A stretch of DNA of 53,299 nt. Source: Paludibacter propionicigenes (GTDB lineage: Bacteria; Bacteroidota; Bacteroidia; Bacteroidales; JAFGXI01). The stretch is taken from NCBI GenBank assembly GCA_020721655.1, contig DYMG01000006.1, positions 1 through 53,299 on the forward strand, in the 5' to 3' direction. The notes under the pieces were generated by a model. It had not been told where the DNA came from and did not search any database. It was given only the letters and a program-made list of their open reading frames with translations. Shown one piece after another: positions 48,147-53,299 of this stretch (position 1 is the first letter of the stretch; every line of letters starts with the position of its first letter). Position numbers and translations under genes: made by a program.

Positions 48147-49944
48147 ATGCTTTATTTAATCGTTTTCTGTCAACATCTTTTAAATAGATTTTACGCATTC
48201 TAATATTTTTTGGCGTAACTTCAACATACTCATCGCTTTGAATATATTCCATACATTCTTCTAACGATTTTATTACCGGAGGTGCAATTTTAACTTTTGC
48301 ATCGGTACCCGAAGCACGCATATTTGTAAGTTGCTTTGTTTTAGTAACATTAACAACCAAATCGTCTGGGCGAGTATGTTCGCCAATAACTTGTCCTTCG
48401 TAAATATCAACTCCCGGAGGAATAAAAAATATACCTCTATCTTGAAGTTTATCTAAGGCAAAAGGAATTGCTTTTCCTGTTTCAAAAGCTATTAATGCAC
48501 CTGAAATTCTACCGGGAATAGTGCCTTTCCAAGGTTCGTAACTTATAAACCTACTTGCGGCAACAGCTTCTCCGGCAGTTAAGTTTAATAATTGAGTTCT
48601 GTACCCAAGTAATCCACGAGAAGGAATATTAAAAATAACACGAGTCATATCGCCTTTTGGTTGTATCGACACCATTTCACCACGTCGATTATTCATTAGT
48701 TCAATAACTTTACCAATAACGGTTTCTGGTGCGTCAACAGTAAGTTCTTCAATAGGCTCGCATTTTACTCCATCAATTTCTTTTGTTAAAACAATAGGTT
48801 TTCCAATTTGAAATTCATAGCCTTCACGTCTCATTGTTTCTATAAGTATTGCTAAATGCAAAATACCTCTGCCATAAACAATAAATCTATCTGCCGAATC
48901 GGTATCGTGAACTTTGAGTGCTAAATTTCGTTCAATTTCTTTATATAGTCGTTCTCTTAGTCGTTGAGATGTAACAAATTTACCATCTTTTCCAAAAAAA
49001 GGCGAGTCGTTAATTGTAAATAGCATACTCATTGTTGGTTCATCAATAGGAATTGGTGGTAAACCTTCCGGATTGTCAATATCTGCAATTGTGTCAGAAA
49101 TATCAAAACCATCGAGTCCTGTAACAGCACAAATTTCGCCACAAGCCACCTCGTCAACTTTAACTTTTCCAAGTCCTTCAAAAACAAACAATTCACTAAC
49201 CTTTGCTTTTTTTATAGATTCGTCTCTTTTTACCAAAGATACTTGTTGATTTGTTTTTAGAGTTCCTCTCAAAACCCTACCAATTGCTATTCTACCTTTG
49301 TACGATGAAAATTCTAATGATGTAATTTTCATTTGAACAGTTCCTTCTTTAATAATAGGTTCAGGAATATGTTCTATAATTACATCTAATAAGTGTGTTA
49401 CATCAATAGTTGGTTTTCTCCAGTCTGCCGACATCCAGCCTTGTTTTGATGAACCATAAACTGTAGGAAAATCGAGCTGGTCTTCGGTTGCTCCTAAATT
49501 AAACATTAAATCGAAAACTGAATCTTGAACTTCTTCCGGTTTGCAATTTTCTTTGTCAACTTTATTTATAACTACAATAGGTTTTAAACCCATTTCAATA
49601 GCTTTTTGAAGCACAAATCTTGTTTGAGGCATTGGACCCTCAAAAGCATCTACAAGCAACAAAACGCCATCAGCCATATTTAAAACACGCTCTACTTCGC
49701 CACCAAAATCAGCGTGTCCGGGTGTGTCTATAATGTTTATTTTGTGGTCTTTATATACTACCGAAATGTTTTTCGATAATATGGTTATACCTCTTTCTCT
49801 TTCTAAATCGTTTGAGTCTAAAATTAAATCTTTTTTTTCTTGATTATCTCTAAAAAGGTTTGATTGGTAAATTATTTTGTCTGTAAGAGTAGTTTTTCCG
49901 TGGTCAACGTGTGCAATAATTGCAATATTTCTTAGTTTTTGCAT
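48145..49944 (-). CDS. typA: Ribosome-associated GTPase TypA/BipA
   Basis: TypA is a translational GTPase related to EF-G that aids 50S assembly, notably at low temperature and under stress. I start it at the ATG at 49944 (MQKLRNIAIIAHVDHG); a TTG ten codons upstream overlaps the promoter and is rejected. The 599-residue product has G1 AHVDHGKTT, switch I RERGITILSKN, G3 DTPGHADFGGEVERVL and G4 NKVD. The BipA-specific C-terminus RNIRMRKIYLKDVDRKR is also present. Length is normal. Confidence 0.97.
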   Translation of the reverse strand: MQKLRNIAIIAHVDHGKTTLTDKIIYQSNLFRDNQEKKDLILDSNDLERERGITILSKNISVVYKDHKINIIDTPGHADFGGEVERVLNMADGVLLLVDAFEGPMPQTRFVLQKAIEMGLKPIVVINKVDKENCKPEEVQDSVFDLMFNLGATEDQLDFPTVYGSSKQGWMSADWRKPTIDVTHLLDVIIEHIPEPIIKEGTVQMKITSLEFSSYKGRIAIGRVLRGTLKTNQQVSLVKRDESIKKAKVSELFVFEGLGKVKVDEVACGEICAVTGLDGFDISDTIADIDNPEGLPPIPIDEPTMSMLFTINDSPFFGKDGKFVTSQRLRERLYKEIERNLALKVHDTDSADRFIVYGRGILHLAILIETMRREGYEFQIGKPIVLTKEIDGVKCEPIEELTVDAPETVIGKVIELMNNRRGEMVSIQPKGDMTRVIFNIPSRGLLGYRTQLLNLTAGEAVAASRFISYEPWKGTIPGRISGALIAFETGKAIPFALDKLQDRGIFFIPPGVDIYEGQVIGEHTRPDDLVVNVTKTKQLTNMRASGTDAKVKIAPPVIKSLEECMEYIQSDEYVEVTPKNIRMRKIYLKDVDRKRLNKA

Positions 49945-49971
49945 TACAAGTTTATATTTTAAAAATGTTTG

Positions 49972-50001
49972 CAAAGGTACTAATTTATTTGCAATTACAA
50001 A
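49972..50001 (-). promoter_or_regulatory. Promoter of typA
   Basis: On the minus strand TTTG (50001-49998) is followed after 18 nt by TACCTTTG (49979-49972). This is a consensus Bacteroidota promoter. The leader would be about 20 nt, consistent with the ATG at 49944. Confidence 0.75.
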
Positions 50002-50115
50002 TCACTTATTTGCAATTAGAATTTTTAATAATTTTGTAATGTAAATTTTAATATAAAATAGGTTTATTTGTAATATATTTTGTATTTTAGTGGTTCAATT
50101 TTTAAAAATAAAACA

Positions 50116-50685
50116 ATGAAATCGTTTTTTAATTATCTGACTATAAGTTTATTGCTTCTTTCTGTAAATGTTAATTTATTTGCTCAAAAAACTATTGAAG
50201 AAGAGATTATAGCCCCGAATGTTCCAATTAGTGCAGAAACAAAACTTGTAACTTATACCGAGGTTGTTGATTCTAAAGGAACTGCAACCGAAATTAATGA
50301 AAAAGCTTTAAACTGGTTTAACTCGTACTATAAAAATTCTGCAAATATTCTTAGAAAAAATGAAGATGGGTCTTTTACAGGTCATCCTCGTTTTAAAATT
50401 TTAAACCAAAAAGACAAAAAAGGTATTGAAACTATGGCTGGTACTGTTGTTTACGACATAAATATTGCAAGTAAAGATGGGAAATTTAAGTATGAAATTA
50501 CCAATATTTTTTTAACTCAAGCTACTAAATTTCCTATAGAACGCTGGATTGATAAAAATTCTGCTACTTATCAAAAATCTTATGATTATTATTTGCTACA
50601 AACCGATAATAATTTTAAAGAAGTTATTAAAAGTTTGAAAGATTTTATGGCAAGCACATCGGTAAAAAAAAGTGAGGAATGGTAA
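50116..50685 (+). CDS. DUF4468 domain secreted protein
   Basis: I start at the ATG at 50116, which opens a signal peptide (MKSFFNYLTISLLLLSVNVN, cleavage near FAQ). An upstream TTG at 50080 would spoil it. The 189-residue product has the DUF4468 pattern after the signal: SAETKLVTYTEVVDSKGT, KALNWFNSYYKNSANIL and a TBP-like beta-sheet segment with MAGTVVYDINIASKDGKFKYEITN. Proteins of this kind are abundant in Bacteroidota envelopes and have no known activity. It stands alone between typA (divergent) and the kinase gene (convergent, stop to stop 9 nt). Confidence 0.88.
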   Translation: MKSFFNYLTISLLLLSVNVNLFAQKTIEEEIIAPNVPISAETKLVTYTEVVDSKGTATEINEKALNWFNSYYKNSANILRKNEDGSFTGHPRFKILNQKDKKGIETMAGTVVYDINIASKDGKFKYEITNIFLTQATKFPIERWIDKNSATYQKSYDYYLLQTDNNFKEVIKSLKDFMASTSVKKSEEW

Positions 50686-50694
50686 AATTTTGGA

Positions 50695-51603
50695 TTAAAT
50701 AATTGCATTACTGGCACTAATTATTTTTTCAGAAACTTCATCAATTGAATTTCCAGAAGTAGGTCTTTCTATTACATACAGCCTAACTTTTGTTGATAAT
50801 TTACTGATTATATCAAACTGCTCTTTTTCAACATTTAATGGCACGGTAAACTGCTTTCTGTAAATGTTAGCAGTTAAATTTTTAAATTTTTCTATTCCTT
50901 TAATTTCTTTTATGGTAACTTTACTATAATTTTTTGTTTTAATGATAAAAATATTATCAACAATACATTTCTCGTTGTAAAAATTATCGACAATTACACT
51001 ATATTTTTCAAGTTGGGGTCTTATTTTCTCAAAATTATTACTCATTGATAATAATTCTATAGAATGTAACCATAATTTAACTCTCGGAAATCCGGGTAAA
51101 ATAAAGAAATTATTATCACTAATATTGATTGGTGAAATATCATCGGCAATTAAGGTATAGCCTTTGTTAATTAAATTAGCAATTATTGTTGATTTACCAG
51201 CCCCCGAAACGCCACTAATAACTGTAGCCTTGTTATTTATTTTAACAGAACTTGCATGAAATGGGACTATTTTTCTTTGAAAAAGTAATGCCCCAAATGC
51301 AGAACCCAATAAAAATAATCTTAATTCCGAATCGGTAGAATTATTCAGTTTTTCTATAACTATTAAATTTCCATCAACAATGTAATAATTGGCTATGTTA
51401 TCAACAAAAAGTAACAATTCATTTTTTTTAGCTTGGTATCTTACACCTATTTTTAATGGATTGGTTATCGATTTTGGGGTAATTCCTAATTTAATTGTAA
51501 CATCGTAATTTGGATTTTCGCTGCTTACTTTAACAAGTTCAGGCAATTCTATGTCCGACTTTATATTTATGCCATAAATAGTATAGTAATTATTATTCTC
51601 CAT
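50695..51603 (-). CDS. HPr-kinase-like P-loop protein (serine-kinase type)
   Basis: This 302-residue protein has the P-loop GVSGAGKS (131-138), the upstream motif PFHASSV (114-120) and IADDISPI (152-159). That set resembles the C-terminal kinase half of HPr kinase/phosphorylase and the related kinases found in lasso-peptide and asparagine-synthase-type clusters. The first 110 residues are not the HprK N-terminal domain, and the HprK signature for HPr binding was not seen. It therefore may phosphorylate a peptide or small molecule rather than HPr. It overlaps the deacetylase stop by 11 nt, which implies coupled translation. No peptide precursor, PqqD or cyclase gene is nearby in the window. 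Family confidence is good; substrate is unknown. Confidence 0.8.
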   Translation of the reverse strand: MENNNYYTIYGINIKSDIELPELVKVSSENPNYDVTIKLGITPKSITNPLKIGVRYQAKKNELLLFVDNIANYYIVDGNLIVIEKLNNSTDSELRLFLLGSAFGALLFQRKIVPFHASSVKINNKATVISGVSGAGKSTIIANLINKGYTLIADDISPINISDNNFFILPGFPRVKLWLHSIELLSMSNNFEKIRPQLEKYSVIVDNFYNEKCIVDNIFIIKTKNYSKVTIKEIKGIEKFKNLTANIYRKQFTVPLNVEKEQFDIISKLSTKVRLYVIERPTSGNSIDEVSEKIISASNAII

Positions 51604-52243
51604 AAATTACATCAAAGTTATAACCTTTATTTTTTAAATTATCAATTGCTAAAGGCAAAGCATAAAGCATATTTTCTGAAGCTTTTATTGAGTCGTGAAA
51701 AACAATTATAGAGCCGTCGGAAGCATAATTAACAACATTATTTAAGCAGGTTTCTTTATCAATATTTTTGCTGAAATCGCCACTTAAAACATCCCACATA
51801 ACTATTTTATATTTTTTACTTAAATTCAGTAATTGAAAAGGCTTTATTTTTCCATAAGGAGGTCTAAATAATTTAGATTTTATCTGATTAGATGCTAAAT
51901 CGACATCATTTATATATTCTTTATATTTTGTTTTCCAACCGTTTAAATGGCTATATGTATGGTTTCCAACACTATGACCTTTTGTTATAATGTCGTTATA
52001 AATTTGGGGGTTTTTATCGATATTTCTACCTAAGCAAAAAAAAGTTGCTTTAACCTGTTTTTTTTCAAGAATATTAAGCACTTTTTCTGTAATTATGGGT
52101 GTTGGTCCATCGTCGAAAGTTAAATACACATTGTTATTACCGGGTTTGTGCCATAAAAATTTATTTAAGAATTTATCGGCATACAATGGTGGTTTAACAG
52201 GAAAAATCTTTTCTAATATTTTTTTCTTTGTGCTTTTTATCAA
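51593..52243 (-). CDS. NodB-type polysaccharide deacetylase (CE4)
   Basis: This 216-residue protein has all five NodB motifs: TFDDGP (42-47), HTYSH (95-99), RPPYG (127-131), DVLSGDF (151-157) and IVFHDS near 180. The metal ligands Asp46, His95 and His99 and the catalytic base Asp45 are intact. It should remove N-acetyl groups from amino-sugar polymers or a related amide. There is no signal peptide or clear membrane segment. The start is TTG at 52243: the same frame has a stop four codons upstream and no ATG in the first 60 codons. A consensus promoter sits just upstream. It leads a two-gene unit with the kinase-like gene. Confidence 0.87.
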   Translation of the reverse strand: MIKSTKKKILEKIFPVKPPLYADKFLNKFLWHKPGNNNVYLTFDDGPTPIITEKVLNILEKKQVKATFFCLGRNIDKNPQIYNDIITKGHSVGNHTYSHLNGWKTKYKEYINDVDLASNQIKSKLFRPPYGKIKPFQLLNLSKKYKIVMWDVLSGDFSKNIDKETCLNNVVNYASDGSIIVFHDSIKASENMLYALPLAIDNLKNKGYNFDVIYGE

Positions 52244-52257
52244 TTTTAATTTTTATT

Positions 52258-52288
52258 CAAAATTATATCAAATTTTGCTAATCCCAAA
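52258..52288 (-). promoter_or_regulatory. Promoter of the deacetylase-kinase pair
   Basis: On the minus strand TTTG (52288-52285), 19 nt, then TAATTTTG (52265-52258) is an exact match to the Bacteroidota pattern. The transcript would begin about 10 nt before the TTG start at 52243. Confidence 0.75.
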
Positions 52289-52301
52289 TAGAAATATTGA
52301 A

Positions 52302-52362
52302 TAATACTGAAAGCACTCCGAACTCGTTCGGAAGTCCAATTAGGAATTGGACTAATACTGAA
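52302..52362. repeat. Direct repeat TAATACTGAA bracketing two palindromes
   Basis: TAATACTGAA occurs at 52302-52311 and 52353-52362. Between them lie CCGAAC-TC-GTTCGG (52318-52331) and GTCCAATT-AGG-AATTGGAC (52333-52351). The region carries no reading frame. It resembles a small intergenic palindromic element. Confidence 0.6.
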
Positions 52363-52407
52363 CCACTAACAAAATTCGTTTTCACTCTTTTGTTAGCGGT
52401 TTAGTAT
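52355..52407. repeat. Imperfect 20-bp inverted repeat
   Basis: Arms 52355-52374 (beginning ATACTGAACC) and 52388-52407 (ending GGTTTAGTAT) are complementary at 18 of 20 positions around a 13-nt loop. One of the two mismatches is a G-T pair. It could be a transcribed hairpin or an end of a mobile element. Confidence 0.65.
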
Positions 52408-52425
52408 AAGGTAGTGTGTTTTTTT
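52407..52425 (+). repeat. 19-bp direct repeat, left copy
   Basis: TAAGGTAGTGTG followed by seven T is identical to 53281-53299. It directly follows the 20-bp inverted repeat and lies 88 nt before the HEPN gene. Part of the match is a T-run; the informative core is 12 bp. Confidence 0.7.
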
Positions 52426-52476
52426 GTGGTTTTTGTTTTAGTGGGTGTTTTTTTGTAACAGTACAAAACAAAAAAA

Positions 52477-52506
52477 TTGTATCAAAATAAAAATGTTATA
52501 TCTTTG
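52477..52506 (+). promoter_or_regulatory. Promoter of the HEPN-nucleotidyltransferase unit
   Basis: TTG (52477-52479), 19 nt, then TATCTTTG (52499-52506) is a perfect consensus. The ATG at 52514 lies only 7 nt after the -7 box, so the transcript should be leaderless or nearly so. Confidence 0.75.
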
Positions 52507-52513
52507 ATTTTAA

Positions 52514-52914
52514 ATGGAAGAAAAAATTGAAAATATTGATAGTATAGTAAATTATTGGAAAGATTCGTCTAACCAAAATTATGAAACAATGAAACATCTT
52601 TTAAAATCAAAAGATTTTAGTTGGGCTTTATTTATTGGACATTTGGTTATAGAAAAATTATTAAAGGCTTTATATGTAAAAAAATACAAAAGCATGCAAT
52701 TTTCACACACGATTTATTGAGACTTGCAAATAAAATTGAATTAGTTTTAACTGAAGAGCAAGAAGAATGGTTAGATGAAATTTCAACATTTAATTTGAAT
52801 GCCCGTTATGATAATTACAAACAAGATTTTCAGAAAAAATGCACAAAAGAATATACAACTGAAAAAATTTATAGAGTTGAAAATATACGATTATGGTTAA
52901 TGAATCAATTATAA
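52514..52914 (+). pseudogene. HEPN-domain gene with an apparent -1 frameshift
   Basis: The first frame codes 68 residues (MEEKIENIDSIVNYWKDSSN, then WALFIGHLVIEKLLKALYVKKYK) and then meets a stop at 52718-52720. The rest of the HEPN domain continues in the next frame (HAIFTHDLLRLANKIELVL, ARYDNYKQDF). Adding one A in the run at 52687-52690 joins both parts into one 133-residue frame of normal HEPN length ending at 52914. This could be a real mutation, programmed slippage or a sequencing error in a homopolymer. No R-x4-6-H ribonuclease motif is visible in either part. It precedes and overlaps (22 nt) a minimal nucleotidyltransferase gene, the arrangement of HEPN/MNT toxin-antitoxin modules. 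Confidence 0.82.
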
Positions 52915-53204
52915 AACTTGCTGAACAATTTGTAAGTTTAATTCCTAAAGATTTAGGAGTAAAAAAATCGTACCTTTTTGGTTCTTATGCAAAAGGCGAA
53001 GAACGAGAAGAAAGTGATATAGATATTGCTATTGTTCTTGAAAATATAACTGATTTTTATACAGTTCAATTACTTTTAATGAAATTGCGAAGAAAACTAG
53101 ATTTAAGAATAGAACCTCACCCAATAAGTGCAAGTGAATTTGTTTATACAAATCCTTTTGCCTACGAAATTAAAAATACAGGAATAGAAATAGCTGTAAA
53201 ATAG
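52893..53204 (+). CDS. Minimal nucleotidyltransferase (MNT) of a HEPN/MNT module
   Basis: This 103-residue protein has the polymerase-beta-like signature GSYAKG (30-35), then SDIDI with metal ligands Asp42 and Asp44, and a third acidic position Asp70 (RKLDLRIEPHPI). All catalytic residues look intact. In characterised HepT/MntA pairs, MntA adenylylates the HEPN partner and neutralises it. The ATG at 52893 lies inside the end of the HEPN frame (22-nt overlap). With the HEPN partner frameshifted, the pair may be decaying or may depend on slippage. The pairing is supported; the toxin-antitoxin role is inferred. Confidence 0.88.
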   Translation: MVNESIIKLAEQFVSLIPKDLGVKKSYLFGSYAKGEEREESDIDIAIVLENITDFYTVQLLLMKLRRKLDLRIEPHPISASEFVYTNPFAYEIKNTGIEIAVK

Positions 53205-53280
53205 ATTCAAAAACTAATGATAACTAAAAAATTGCCAGAAAATAACTTTGAAAGGCTTATTTTACGTAAATCCCTTATGC

Positions 53281-53299
53281 TAAGGTAGTGTGTTTTTTT
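53281..53299 (+). repeat. 19-bp direct repeat, right copy at the window edge
   Basis: The sequence is identical to 52407-52425 and reaches the last base of the window, so its true right boundary is unknown. Together the two copies bracket the HEPN-MNT unit (spacing 855 nt between copies). Confidence 0.7.

Noticed and set aside
50695-51603. Canonical HPr kinase (hprK)
   Set aside because: Only the P-loop half resembles HprK; the N-terminal domain differs and no ptsH-like gene is nearby.
52355-52407. Integron attC-like hairpin
   Set aside because: The arms contain CTAAC and GTTAG but do not fit the RYYYAAC and GTTRRRY core sites, and no integrase or cassette array is present.
53218-53289. A 23-codon frame after the nucleotidyltransferase gene
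   Set aside because: It is too short, ends inside the direct repeat and shows no recognisable similarity.

Overview
The window reads as chromosome from a low-GC member of the Bacteroidota; the genus cannot be told from the sequence. The evidence is a TonB-dependent receptor with an N-terminal carboxypeptidase-regulatory-like domain, an S46 dipeptidyl-peptidase, DUF4468 and (probable) IPExxxVDY proteins, Bacteroidota-type promoters (TTTG or TTG, about 19 nt, TAnnTTTG), the near absence of Shine-Dalgarno sites, and the joined str-S10-spc-alpha ribosomal cluster with no tuf after fusA. No rRNA, tRNA, CRISPR array or complete insertion sequence was seen.

Layout. 1-6615 (minus): a TonB-dependent receptor followed by a very large secreted protein that runs off the left edge. 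6871-10572 (plus): a beta-helix lipoprotein, an endonuclease/exonuclease/phosphatase-fold lipoprotein that overlaps it, and a NamZ-family (DUF1343) muramidase. 10589-11836 (minus): a TPR protein. 12032-13555 (plus): purH. 13637-15814 (minus): an S46 peptidase with the DPP7-type specificity residue. 16061-33747 (plus): one promoter, 33 translation and secretion genes from rpsL to rplQ, and one strong terminator. The run includes fusA, secY, map, infA, rpoA and two very short genes, rpmD and rpmJ. 33819-36366 (plus): an FtsX/LolC-type permease and a PaaK-like adenylate-forming ligase. 36410-45082 (minus): a compact four-gene glycogen operon of debranching enzyme, GT4 transferase, GH57 enzyme and a 1405-residue glycogen synthase-phosphorylase fusion. 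45233-48130 (plus): a small Bacteroidota-specific protein and a Pif1-like helicase with HRDC and helix-turn-helix regions. 48145-49944 (minus): typA/bipA. 50116-50685 (plus): DUF4468. 50695-52243 (minus): an HPr-kinase-like P-loop protein overlapping a NodB-type deacetylase. 52293-53299: a repeat-rich accessory patch with a frameshifted HEPN gene and an intact minimal nucleotidyltransferase, bracketed by a 19-bp direct repeat.

Most of the window is core machinery. Three of the convergent junctions (purH/S46 peptidase, ligase/glycogen operon, helicase/typA) carry a symmetric hairpin that can stop both transcripts. The regions most likely to hold something new are the right edge (HEPN-nucleotidyltransferase unit inside repeats), the kinase-deacetylase pair, and the four-gene glycogen operon with its synthase-phosphorylase fusion. 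I did not find a clear, wholly undescribed multi-gene system.
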